In this document: in pieces, positions 8,388 through 15,908 of the stretch | Layout of the letters: every line of letters begins with the position of its first letter | Position numbering within the stretch: position 1 is the first letter of the stretch | Source of the DNA: CAZAQV01 sp964487255 | GTDB lineage: Bacteria > Myxococcota_A > Polyangia > Polyangiales > CAZAQV01 | Assembly: GCA_964487255.1 (NCBI GenBank) | Contig: CAZAQV010000007.1 | Span: 176,122 to 240,121, forward strand | DNA length: 64,000 bases | Direction of reading: 5' to 3' | Notes under the pieces: model-generated | The model's input: only the letters and a program-made list of their open reading frames with translations | The model's database searches: none | What the model was told of the DNA's origin: nothing | Position numbers and translations under genes: made by a program

Positions 8388-8915
8388 GTGGCCGCGACCA
8401 GGCAGCAGAAGCACGCAAACGTGTGCGGATGGATCGCAATGGGTGGTGGCGCGGCTTCGGCAACGTTCTGCCTATTCGGCCTGGGCATCGTCATGCTCCA
8501 AAAGGTCTTCATGGGGTTCGCGGAGCAGTCCGAGCAAAGCAACGCGTTCGATGAGTTTCGGTCGCTGATGCTGTCGTTGCACAACCTATGGCTGATCTTC
8601 ATGCCGATCTGGATCGGCCTCGGGATCCTTCTCATCGTTGCTGGCTTCAAGATGCGGAAGCAGCCCCGCTACGGGCGCCACGTGGCTCTGCTTTGTTTCG
8701 CCGGTCTTGCAGCCTTCGTTCCCTACACATGGTTTGCGATGACAGACTTCCTGCCACGGTTTGCGGAGATGCACTCTATGATGAGTCAGGACACCGTTGC
8801 ACCCTTCGCAGCGATGCAGATCGTTTCGATACTACCTCTGGTGCTTGGCATCGCAGCGTTCGCCATTTGGGCATGGAAATTAGGGTCTCCGGCACGGGGG
8901 ACTGCGTTCGAGTGA
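8388..8915 (+). CDS. four-helix membrane protein
   Basis: This 175-residue protein starts at GTG directly after the phosphatase-like stop codon, so it is in the same transcript. Four hydrophobic helices are visible, near residues 15-42, 64-86, 98-115 and 140-168. The loop between helices 1 and 2 is polar and Ser/Gln/Glu-rich. There is no catalytic motif and the family is not recognised. It is followed by another small membrane protein with a four-base GTGA overlap, so the two probably act together in the inner membrane. Confidence 0.7.
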   Translation: MAATRQQKHANVCGWIAMGGGAASATFCLFGLGIVMLQKVFMGFAEQSEQSNAFDEFRSLMLSLHNLWLIFMPIWIGLGILLIVAGFKMRKQPRYGRHVALLCFAGLAAFVPYTWFAMTDFLPRFAEMHSMMSQDTVAPFAAMQIVSILPLVLGIAAFAIWAWKLGSPARGTAFE

Positions 8916-9193
8916 CCAGCTCCAGAACACCGAGTCGGAAGCGCAATGATCGGAAGGTCAGTCGTGCGGTGGCGGTTGCAAACATGGCGGTTGGGCTGTT
9001 CCTCCTCGGGATTGCGGCATACATGCAGCACCTTCTTGAGTCGAATCCGATCGCGGCTGATGGTATCCCTGCGGGTGGGCCGGGTTGCGTCATGCTCACA
9101 AGCGGCTTTCTCGGAGTGGTCTCGCTGCTCTCCGGCCTTATTCATCTCGTGCGCGCCCTTACTCGCGAAGGCTGCCCGCGAGTCGAAAGCTGA
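8912..9193 (+). CDS. two-helix membrane protein
   Basis: This protein has 93 residues from a GTG overlapping the previous stop codon. A basic Arg/Lys-rich N-terminus precedes two membrane helices (AVAVANMAVGLFLLGIAAYM and a second around VMLTSGFLGVVSLLSGLIHLV). The family is unknown. Coupling to the four-helix protein suggests a small membrane complex, possibly under the same control as phosphatase cassette 2. Confidence 0.6.
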   Translation: MTSSRTPSRKRNDRKVSRAVAVANMAVGLFLLGIAAYMQHLLESNPIAADGIPAGGPGCVMLTSGFLGVVSLLSGLIHLVRALTREGCPRVES

Positions 9194-9222
9194 GATCTTC
9201 GAATAACCAACATCAAACGGAT

Positions 9223-10026
9223 CTAGCCGTGCGATGCGCTGCGGACTTCAGCCAACATGTCTCGCAGGCTTCCGTCGTAGCTCCACAGAAGCCCCGCGAT
9301 GATGGTGACGGGAACGGAGAAGCCGATGTTGTACCAGTAGGTGATGGGATGCTCGCCCATACGGATGGTGTTGTAGATCTCGTAGCTACCTGAAGCGATC
9401 GCGTAGACGATGGCAAGACCTCCAGCGATCATGCGCCAATCGCGACGGCGACCTCCGTACAGCAAGAGCAGCCAACCCGCCGGTGCGAATAGAAGACATA
9501 GAATGCTCATCAGCCACGAAACGCCGACATCCCATGTTGGCGCGTCGAAGTACCCTGCGCCCCAAACAAAGAATGCGGTCCCAACGGCCCCCGACGCGAG
9601 CACCCATGGCCGCCTTAGGTGCGAGAAGCAACGCCTGAGGGAAAGCTCGTTTGAGAGGTCAGGCTCACTCTCCGCGTCGTCGTCGGGAAACCAGGCGATG
9701 CCGGTCTGGTACCAAATACCAGGTTCTCGCGGGTCACGCTGCAGGGCCTCGACCACGGTCTCGTCGGTGTAGATCTCGCTCTGGATGTCCTCGATCACAC
9801 CGACGTGGTCATAGTGAATTTCGTAACTCATGTCTTCGAGTCGATTCGCCAGCATCTGCTCGACCGCTAGCCTCGCGCCTTCTTCGCTTGGGTATGTAGC
9901 CCCGACTTCGATCAGACCGCCGACGATCTGATCTCCGGTAGGCTCATCGTCCTCGCCGACAATACTCATCGGCTCTTTGAGACTCAGCTCGATACTGAGC
10001 CAGAAGATGGTTGGGCCATCGGACAT
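9223..10026 (-). CDS. membrane protein with soluble N-terminal domain
   Basis: This is a 267-residue protein; the ATG reading MSDGPTIFWLSIEL was preferred over one 19 codons upstream. The first ~150 residues are acidic and soluble (SEEGARLAVEQMLANRL, IQSEIYTDETVVEAL, GIWYQTGIAWFP). About five membrane helices follow, ending in a short tail. The family is not recognised. It converges with the two-helix membrane gene and is followed upstream by another small membrane gene on the same strand, so the island's membrane genes form two opposing groups. Confidence 0.7.
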   Translation of the reverse strand: MSDGPTIFWLSIELSLKEPMSIVGEDDEPTGDQIVGGLIEVGATYPSEEGARLAVEQMLANRLEDMSYEIHYDHVGVIEDIQSEIYTDETVVEALQRDPREPGIWYQTGIAWFPDDDAESEPDLSNELSLRRCFSHLRRPWVLASGAVGTAFFVWGAGYFDAPTWDVGVSWLMSILCLLFAPAGWLLLLYGGRRRDWRMIAGGLAIVYAIASGSYEIYNTIRMGEHPITYWYNIGFSVPVTIIAGLLWSYDGSLRDMLAEVRSASHG

Positions 10027-10102
10027 TATTTCTTGTAGTTCTCCATACGGATGTATTGAGGATATCAACGTCCGGGCACACATGAAGCAGCGCCGGGATT
10101 AA

Positions 10103-10387
10103 TCACGATTGGATTCTCAACCAAATCCGGCGAAGGAGAATAGCTAGCGCCCCAAGCGGACTGCACACAACGAGTGAGATGGCTAGCTCGGTAGGCGACC
10201 ACGGCGGGAATTTAGCCGCCTCCTGAAGCACGGGATCGATGCTTGCGTCCACCCAAAACGCGATACTTGTCGGGAGCCACACAAGTAGCGCGAACAGCCA
10301 GTCGTTTCGATTCAGGTCCGAGAGAAAAGACAGAGACGGCGGCCTTGCGCCCCTCGGTGCCTCTTCGTCTGCGCGCCCGCCCTCCAC
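10103..10387 (-). CDS. small two-helix membrane protein
   Basis: This 94-residue protein starts at GTG. A basic, Pro-rich N-terminus precedes two hydrophobic helices (NDWLFALLVWLPTSIAFWV and a second near LAISLVVCSPLGALAILL). It is divergent, by only 21 bases, from the next membrane gene, so the two starts must share a compact promoter region. The family is unknown and the call rests on the hydrophobic pattern. Confidence 0.5.
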   Translation of the reverse strand: MEGGRADEEAPRGARPPSLSFLSDLNRNDWLFALLVWLPTSIAFWVDASIDPVLQEAAKFPPWSPTELAISLVVCSPLGALAILLRRIWLRIQS

Positions 10388-10408
10388 AAATGTTACTCTA
10401 TCTTTTCA

Positions 10409-10927
10409 GTGACGGATGCACCACGAGAGTTGACGCCGGAAGAGCAAGTGGAGGCGGGGCGTGCGCGTGTGGTCCTTGCCGTGGTTCTTTTGGCGGTCTT
10501 TCTCGTCTTTGCCATCCCCCTTTCGCTGTCGCAGCGTCGCGCGAAGAAGGGTTTCGAGATATTCCGCGAGCAGCACCAGCTCCATCGACTTCTCGTCAAG
10601 CGGTGCAACGAAGGTCTTGGTCTTCCCCAGAGTGTTGCTTGGACACCGTCAATGGTCCCTGTCGGAGAGCCGATCGTAGACGCTGAGTGGGACGGCGTCT
10701 GGAAGGAAATCGGCTACAAGCCTTCAGCCCCACTTCACAACCAGCTGCGCCTCACTCGGAGATCACCAACAGAACTCTGGGTTGAGGCGCGAGGACGCCC
10801 GAATGAAAACGGACACGCGCACGTCCAGTGGTTCGTCGTGCAGGCAAACGAGGACCTCACTCGCTGCGGCCCTGAGAAACCGGCCCTCATGTCTAGCGAC
10901 CACGACGCCTGGGACCCGCACCAGTAG
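10409..10927 (+). CDS. single-pass membrane protein
   Basis: This 172-residue protein starts at GTG. One helix lies at about residues 20-41, and a soluble domain of about 125 residues follows, with two Cys (KRCNEGLG and LTRCGPEKP) that could pair if exported. A short stretch ELWVEARGRPN looks like a beta-hairpin. I do not recognise the family. It is the first gene of the rightward pair before the YcxB-like gene. Confidence 0.6.
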   Translation: MTDAPRELTPEEQVEAGRARVVLAVVLLAVFLVFAIPLSLSQRRAKKGFEIFREQHQLHRLLVKRCNEGLGLPQSVAWTPSMVPVGEPIVDAEWDGVWKEIGYKPSAPLHNQLRLTRRSPTELWVEARGRPNENGHAHVQWFVVQANEDLTRCGPEKPALMSSDHDAWDPHQ

Positions 10928-10999
10928 GTGTGGACGGCTCATCAAGTTCCCGAAAATGGAATAAGTCAGAGCCTCTGACGCTTTGCACTACAGGGAGGG

Positions 11000-11581
11000 G
11001 TGTTGGACGCGACTACGCGGAATCTTGAGTACGAGCTGACTCGGAGGGAACTACTGATCCCGCGCCAGCGGCCGGGAAAGATCGGAATCATTCTCTTTAT
11101 CCTGGGCCACATGCTCATTCCTCCATTGATGATGGCGGACGCTCTGTACGCGAATCCAGCGTTCGCGGCGGACAAAGAGGGCCTACTACGAACCTTCGTC
11201 CAAACGTGGGCCGGCATACATGCAATCGGATTCGCAGCTGCACTCATCGTCGCACCACCGCTCGACTGGCTAGACAAACGATTTCCAGGAAAGCAGGGTA
11301 AGGAGAGAGTCGCGTTTCAAGTCGCTCTGGTTGATGCTGGCTTGAAGGTCAACGAAGCCTTGATTCCGTGGTCCGACCTCCGGAAGATTACCGACTATGA
11401 GGACCACATCTGGTTCACGAAGAAGTTCCGGTATTTCTTCGCTCTTCGCCCAAAGTCGCCGTACTGGGTCATTATCCCGAAGGGCGCATTCAGTAACACT
11501 GAGGAGCTGCGCGCATTCTCGGACCTGGCCAAGACTCGGCTGCGGACAGCGGAGTTCCAACCACTCCCCGGTCCTCGTTGA
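11000..11581 (+). CDS. YcxB-like membrane protein
   Basis: This 193-residue protein has two membrane helices (near residues 28-48 and 72-90) and a C-terminal soluble domain. In that domain IPWSDLRKI, DHIWFTKKFRYFFAL and WVIIPKGAFS match the pattern of the YcxB-like domain, a PH-like fold found in membrane proteins of unknown role. The start follows GGGAGGGGTG; TTG or GTG one to two codons earlier is possible. It is the last gene inside the proposed island. Confidence 0.6.
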   Translation: MLDATTRNLEYELTRRELLIPRQRPGKIGIILFILGHMLIPPLMMADALYANPAFAADKEGLLRTFVQTWAGIHAIGFAAALIVAPPLDWLDKRFPGKQGKERVAFQVALVDAGLKVNEALIPWSDLRKITDYEDHIWFTKKFRYFFALRPKSPYWVIIPKGAFSNTEELRAFSDLAKTRLRTAEFQPLPGPR

Positions 11582-11723
11582 CCTGAGGTTGACACGGGTT
11601 TGTGAAAACGCGTGAAATGGGGTGACATGATCGAGAGTGCGAGCGATGCGTTTCCGGCTTGTATGTGAGATTAGATGAGATGTAGTGAGTTTGTGTGAAT
11701 TCGCGCTTGGTTACCCGATCTCA

Positions 11724-11768
11724 GACTTCGAATCCGTAGGTCGTACGTTCGAATCGTACCGGGTGTGC
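11724..11768 (+). repeat. att-like direct repeat, distal copy (tRNA-Arg 3' half)
   Basis: This is a 45-base match to the 3' half of tRNA-Arg with three differences. Two of them change a T-stem G-C pair into C-G, so the T-arm can still fold. There is no 5' tRNA half beside it, so it is not a gene. It fits an attR left by integration at the tRNA. Confidence 0.7.
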
Positions 11769-11779
11769 TAGAATTCTAG
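11768..11779. promoter_or_regulatory. palindrome before toxin-antitoxin pair
   Basis: CTAGAATTCTAG is a perfect 12-base palindrome placed two bases before the ATG of the antitoxin-like gene and overlapping its ribosome site AGGG. The position suits an autoregulatory operator; this is an inference. Confidence 0.4.
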
Positions 11780-11781
11780 GG

Positions 11782-12102
11782 ATGGAACACGCTCTGCGAG
11801 AACAGGAAAGCATTGCGATGCACCGTGTTATCGCAAAGCGGGTCCTCGCGAACCCGAAGTTGATTGATAACGCCATCGAACGCGTGACGCTGCTTAGAGA
11901 CTGCGGCCAGCTCGACGAACGCATCGCGTCAGAGTGGTTGGCAGTGCTCTCTCAGGACGTCCACTTGGTTGCGGACGCGCTCGGCGACGACAACGAACGG
12001 ATGCGAGCCTTGCGCCAATCTTCACCGTTCGCGGGAGTTCTCACTGCCCGGGAGCGCTGGGCCATCTTGCGGGAGTGTCGCCGTGACACGCGAGCAGCTT
12101 GA
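11782..12102 (+). CDS. antitoxin-like protein paired with nucleotidyltransferase
   Basis: This 106-residue, mostly helical protein has no membrane segment (for example MHRVIAKRVLANPKLIDNAIERV, ASEWLAVLSQDV). It overlaps the next gene by 20 bases, a typical layout for a toxin-antitoxin pair. I place it as the antitoxin by position and size and by known DUF6036-type modules, in which a small helical protein precedes the nucleotidyltransferase. A DNA-binding motif is not clear. Confidence 0.6.
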   Translation: MEHALREQESIAMHRVIAKRVLANPKLIDNAIERVTLLRDCGQLDERIASEWLAVLSQDVHLVADALGDDNERMRALRQSSPFAGVLTARERWAILRECRRDTRAA

Positions 12103-12601
12103 ACACATTATTCGAGCTTCCGCAGTCATCTCAGATGACGACGAGATTGTGATCGTTGGAAGCCAATCCATCCTTGGACAGTATCCCGAGGCGCCACCTG
12201 CACTGCTCCGGTCGATCAAGGCCGATGTCTATCCAAAGAACCATCCCGACCGGTCGGACTTGATCGACGGCAGCATTGGCGAGCTCTCCCCGTTTCACGA
12301 GACATTTGGCTACTACGCGCAAGGGGTCGGGCCGACAACCGCGGTTCTCGCTCTGGGCTGGGAGTCGCGCATGACACCAATCAAAAACACCAATACCCGT
12401 GGCGCGACCGGTTGGTGCATCGAGTTGCATGATGCGGTCGTTGCCAAGCTGGTTGCGGGGCGTGAAAAAGACATCCAGTTCTTCCGAGACGCAACGAATT
12501 CAGGTCTTGTGCAGAAAGAAACACTGCTTACACGCGCAAACGCCGTCTCGGTGGAGAACGCTGTTCGCCAGGCAATCATCGGTCGTATTCGCAACGGGTA
12601 A
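12083..12601 (+). CDS. DUF6036-type nucleotidyltransferase (toxin-like)
   Basis: This protein has 172 residues from a GTG inside the end of the previous gene. The core VIVGSQSILGQYPEAPP followed by SIKADVYPKN carries the GS and Asp pattern of minimal nucleotidyltransferases. GSIGELSPFHETFGYYAQG and RGATGWCIELHDAVVAKL match what I know of the DUF6036 family. Related toxins are thought to modify tRNA or other targets by adding nucleotides, but for this protein the target is unknown. It sits just outside the att-like repeat, as many stabilising modules do. Confidence 0.75.
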   Translation: MTREQLEHIIRASAVISDDDEIVIVGSQSILGQYPEAPPALLRSIKADVYPKNHPDRSDLIDGSIGELSPFHETFGYYAQGVGPTTAVLALGWESRMTPIKNTNTRGATGWCIELHDAVVAKLVAGREKDIQFFRDATNSGLVQKETLLTRANAVSVENAVRQAIIGRIRNG

Positions 12602-12656
12602 CGCTGCTGTTTGGTTGTTAAAATGATGAAATGATGAGTTCCGTCCCCGAATAGCC

Positions 12657-12912
12657 AGCTGCTCAGGGAGCTGGTTGGCGTAGCGGACTGGCCGGCGTGA
12701 GCGGTCACAGAGGCCTTCGAGACCCTGCTCCTTGTATCGATTGAAGATTTTGTAGCCGGTTTTGCGAGATATTCCCAAGTCACGGCATACCTCGCTCATC
12801 CCCTCGCCATCGAGCAAGCGGGCCACAAATCGCAGATCGCTTCGATGCAGATGTCGATCGTCTCGACGCTTCCCGAAGACATCACACCGTGGCGCGCGCT
12901 TTTGATCGAAAA
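12657..12912 (-). pseudogene. IS481/IS3-type transposase remnant (HTH part only)
   Basis: On the minus strand the residues DLRFVARLLDGEGMSEVCRD, GISRKTGYKIFNRYKEQGLE and LCDRSRRPVRYANQLPEQL match the N-terminal helix-turn-helix of IS481-like transposases. The DDE catalytic region is absent, and the frame runs into the end of the nucleotidyltransferase gene. The likely outer end of the element is near 12913-12920, where the minus strand reads TGTAGATG. Only about 250 bases survive. Confidence 0.65.
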
Positions 12913-12919
12913 CATCTAC

Positions 12920-13363
12920 AATGGTGACAACGTCGTGGACCAGGACGGTCGCTGGCTTCGTGGGAGAACGAAGTGGACTTCCGAAACGGAGCTTCGAGGT
13001 GATTTGCACGCCCGCTGCGATTCGAATGACAAAGAACACGATCTCGAGTTGTCGCTAGGCTTGCGACTGGTCGGCACCGAGCGTGGCGGAGACGGTGAAC
13101 TCGTCTCCAAGGCACCCATCGTGAAGGTGAGTTGCGCCGACGCTGACACCGCGATCAACGGCGATAAGACGACCGAGGAAGAAGCCACCGGAGATTCCGA
13201 TGACCGAACACATGTGTCAGCATGCAGCGCGGCAGTAACTCAGACCTCGCTCGCTTGGCCTCTCCTGTTCGCGCTCTTCTTGTTCGCCCGCACTCGCCGC
13301 GGGAATAGTTTCAAAATCACCGCGATCGAACGAGCCTTCGCGACGGACTCAATCCGTCACTGA
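12920..13363 (+). pseudogene. 5'-truncated gene with MYXO-CTERM-like tail
   Basis: The frame continues from the transposase remnant into NGDNVVDQDGRWLRGRTK. It ends with CSAAVTQTSLAWPLLFALFLF followed by ARTRR. That Cys, hydrophobic helix and Arg cluster resembles a MYXO-CTERM sorting tail of surface proteins. There is no credible start or signal peptide of its own, so I read this as the 3' end of a secreted-protein gene cut by the insertion element. The end overlaps the convergent gene by 47 bases. Confidence 0.5.
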
Positions 13364-14048
13364 GGTACCAGCGGTGTCGGGGAAAGCTCGCATTCGATGG
13401 TTTCCAGGCTGAGCAACCTTGGTAGTCACACTGCCGCTCTAGCGCACGGCGGGTTAGCCAGTTCTCCGAGCGGTATTCGCTAGGCTCATCGAAAGCGTGC
13501 AACTCAATCTCGCGTCCGATGAGGCGCATCCGGCGACGCTTTGAATCGAAACGAAACTTCGAGAGGACACGGCGACTGCTGTAGTGCCCGTAGCGTTGAC
13601 GGGTGACGTGAAGTTTCCCGGCCTCGATGCGCAGGTCGGTGCGTATTGCCCTCGACGTGGGTAGATGCTGGACCACTTCGATGATTCTGAACAGCTGTCC
13701 TTCGCGGCGTGCAACAAGCAAGGCGCACGAAAACGTAGTCGGCACGCACGCACCGCAACTGGCCTCCCGCTCCTCGTGCTCGATCTGCGCCGCCACCAAC
13801 GTTGGACAGGCTGTCCAGGCGATGTCAGCGACGCCATCACCTGTCACGTCTTGCTCGATCTGCAGCATCGTTTTCCATGCGGCAGGAAGAAAGCCCGACG
13901 GGGATGCAGCCTGTACCGCAACGTCGCTAGGTTTCAATGCTTCGGGTCGCAGCTTCTCATCGAAGGGATATCGCAGCGCCTGTGCGCCTGCCGCCGACGC
14001 GATCAGCGTCCACGAAATCATCAATACACACGAAACGGCTCTTCTCAT
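13317..14048 (-). CDS. secreted protein of unknown function
   Basis: This protein has 243 residues from the ATG reading MRRAVSCVLMISW, which gives a normal Sec signal peptide ending near GAQA. An ATG six codons upstream is possible. The mature protein contains QDVTGDGVADIAWTACP, which resembles a calcium-binding DxDGxxD repeat of FG-GAP type proteins, followed by a Cys-containing loop (ASCGACVPTTFSC). Beta-rich sequence (RYGHYSSRRVLSKFRFD) and a CDYQGCSAW ending follow. It is probably periplasmic or surface-exposed. No enzyme motif was found. Confidence 0.7.
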   Translation of the reverse strand: MRRAVSCVLMISWTLIASAAGAQALRYPFDEKLRPEALKPSDVAVQAASPSGFLPAAWKTMLQIEQDVTGDGVADIAWTACPTLVAAQIEHEEREASCGACVPTTFSCALLVARREGQLFRIIEVVQHLPTSRAIRTDLRIEAGKLHVTRQRYGHYSSRRVLSKFRFDSKRRRMRLIGREIELHAFDEPSEYRSENWLTRRALERQCDYQGCSAWKPSNASFPRHRWYLSDGLSPSRRLVRSR

Positions 14049-14431
14049 GAGCACCAGTGGTTGCATCAAACGCGCCAACCATCGTTTGGGCAGAAACGGG
14101 GAAAGGCCCCTATCCGACGTGGCAAAGCGGACACGATAGTGTGTCGCAGTCTGTCTAGGCGGTGTCGTGACAGCGAAGATCACGTCATCCCGGGCGACAC
14201 TGAATGAAAGCTCGTCCTTTTGCGCTCTTCATCCATTTCTATTCGGTCAATGATGGTGGAGGCTAAGAACAGCACGTGCGACGGAGCGAGTTTTTTGATG
14301 AAGCCTCGCCGGCTGGATATCTTGGTTCTCAGTCGACCTGAGCCGACGGAGGAGCTATCCAGAACGCACTTCAGATCGCACTGCGACAAATCTATGGCGC
14401 GTCTTGGGCGGCTCTTCGCACAAAGTTTTTC
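14049..14431. other. gap with no clear gene
   Basis: About 380 bases separate the secreted protein from the zinc-ribbon gene. The only structure I see is an in-frame open stretch from 14342 that may belong to the next gene, and a GGAGG-like site at 14348-14352. Confidence 0.4.
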
Positions 14432-14830
14432 GTGTTGTGGGGCGCGCTCGGCGTGTGCGTGGTAGCGTTTTTCCTCTGGAGGACGCAGTTCCAGGGCGCC
14501 CCCGTCGTCCGTCTCCTCTTGGAACTCACCATCGTTCTGAGCGTCCCCGTATTTTTCTGGGCGTTGTGCGCCTACGCGCTCCACCGTTGCCCAAGGTGTG
14601 GCGACCGCTTTTTCCTGAGCGCGACCTTTGGCCGTAGCCTGATCCGCGATCACTGTTCGTCCTGTGGTCTGCAGAAGGGCTATCTTCCCCCCGAGCCGAG
14701 GCTCTACCAAAGCGCACGCGGCGCATCGCTCGTCGCGCCACGCGTAGCTGAAACACCTTCGAAGAAACCAACGCAAATACCCGCGCAGCAGACGCCATCC
14801 AAAAAGACCACTTCGATCCCGAAGAAGTAA
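14432..14830 (+). CDS. membrane-anchored zinc-ribbon protein
   Basis: This protein has 132 residues from GTG. Two membrane helices (about residues 1-17 and 28-48) precede a zinc ribbon made of CPRCG and CSSCG, and a tail rich in Lys, Thr and Pro (TPSKKPTQIPAQQTPSKK). The frame is open back to 14342 and encodes a plausible helix LQIALRQIYGASWAALRTKF. A GGAGGAGCT site would point to an ATC codon at 14357, so translation may begin further upstream at a non-standard codon. The function is unknown; the layout suits a small membrane scaffold. Confidence 0.65.
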   Translation: MLWGALGVCVVAFFLWRTQFQGAPVVRLLLELTIVLSVPVFFWALCAYALHRCPRCGDRFFLSATFGRSLIRDHCSSCGLQKGYLPPEPRLYQSARGASLVAPRVAETPSKKPTQIPAQQTPSKKTTSIPKK

Positions 14831-14876
14831 CTACGTTCCCGCACGAGAACGTAGGCGCGCGTGATACGCTCAAGCG

Positions 14877-15905
14877 ATGCGTCAGCGAGGCGATCCGCAG
14901 CACCAACGTGGTTCTTCGCCGCTGCGCGTGGTCGTGGTGGTGATCTGCGTGGTCGTCGCGACACTCGTGTATCTGGGTTGGTGCGCGTCGATGCCCGGAC
15001 AGAGTCCGCAGTGGACAAAGGCGGCCGAGGATGAACAACGGGCGCAGCGACTTCGAAAAACGGTGGAAGTGCTGGCAAGCGAGACGGTTCCGCGCAGCGA
15101 CATCAACCCAGTGAAATACGAGGCCGCCGCCCGATACCTCGAACAGCAGCTGAACAGCTTTGGCTATCAAGTGAACCGCCAAGAGATCCAGGGAATGCAG
15201 CGCCCGACAGACAACCTCGCGGTCGAGTTACCAGGCGAGCGCCACGACTGGGTCGTAGTCGGTGCGCATTTCGATGCCGCATACGCAACACCCGGTGCGG
15301 ACGACAACGCATCGGGCACTGCCGTGCTATTGGAACTAGCCAAGTCGCTGCGTGGCAAGTCGTTCGAGCGCAGCTTGCGGCTCATTTTCTTCGCCAATGA
15401 AGAGCCACCGCATTTCCAGCAAGAATCTATGGGCAGCCTGGTAGCCGCGAAGCTGGCCAAGGGGCGCGGTGATCGCATCGCCATCATGCTTTCTCTCGAG
15501 ATGCTTGGCTACTTCGACGATTCCGCTGGCTCACAGAAGTACCCGATGCCGCTCGGGCTGTTCTTTCCAACGAAAGCGAACTTCCTCGCGGTCGTCGGTC
15601 GCACCGGCGATCGAAAGTGGCTAACGTGCGCTGTCGAAGTGGCAAGAGACGCCCGCGCCGTGCCCTTCGAAGGTTTCGCAGGGCCAAGCTTCTTCCCGGG
15701 CCTCGACTACTCCGATCAGTGGTCGTACTGGCAGCAAGGCTACCCGGCGCTCATGGTTACCGACACCGCGTTCTTCCGAAACAAACACTACCATCGCAAG
15801 AGCGACACCCCCGACACCCTCGATTACCCCCGCATGGCAGCCGGGACACGTGCGTTAGAACAAGTCGTTACGACCTTCGCGAACGCCAAAGGGTGCGGAA
15901 GCTAG
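14877..15905 (+). CDS. M28-family zinc aminopeptidase
   Basis: This is a 342-residue protein. A basic N-terminus and a membrane helix (about residues 20-40) anchor it or serve as a signal. The peptidase core has the two-zinc motifs of family M28: HFDAAYATPGADDNASG (His and Asp ligands), FFANEEPPHF (catalytic and ligand Glu), LEMLGYFD, and HYHRKSDTPDTLDY with the final His. These proteases remove N-terminal residues from peptides and are usually exported. The gene stands alone and converges with the methyltransferase gene four bases downstream. Confidence 0.88.
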   Translation: MRQRGDPQHQRGSSPLRVVVVVICVVVATLVYLGWCASMPGQSPQWTKAAEDEQRAQRLRKTVEVLASETVPRSDINPVKYEAAARYLEQQLNSFGYQVNRQEIQGMQRPTDNLAVELPGERHDWVVVGAHFDAAYATPGADDNASGTAVLLELAKSLRGKSFERSLRLIFFANEEPPHFQQESMGSLVAAKLAKGRGDRIAIMLSLEMLGYFDDSAGSQKYPMPLGLFFPTKANFLAVVGRTGDRKWLTCAVEVARDARAVPFEGFAGPSFFPGLDYSDQWSYWQQGYPALMVTDTAFFRNKHYHRKSDTPDTLDYPRMAAGTRALEQVVTTFANAKGCGS

Positions 15906-15908
15906 AGG

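Noticed and set aside
11724..11768. Second tRNA-Arg gene
   Set aside because: The 5' half (acceptor strand and D-arm) is missing, so it is only a tRNA 3' fragment.
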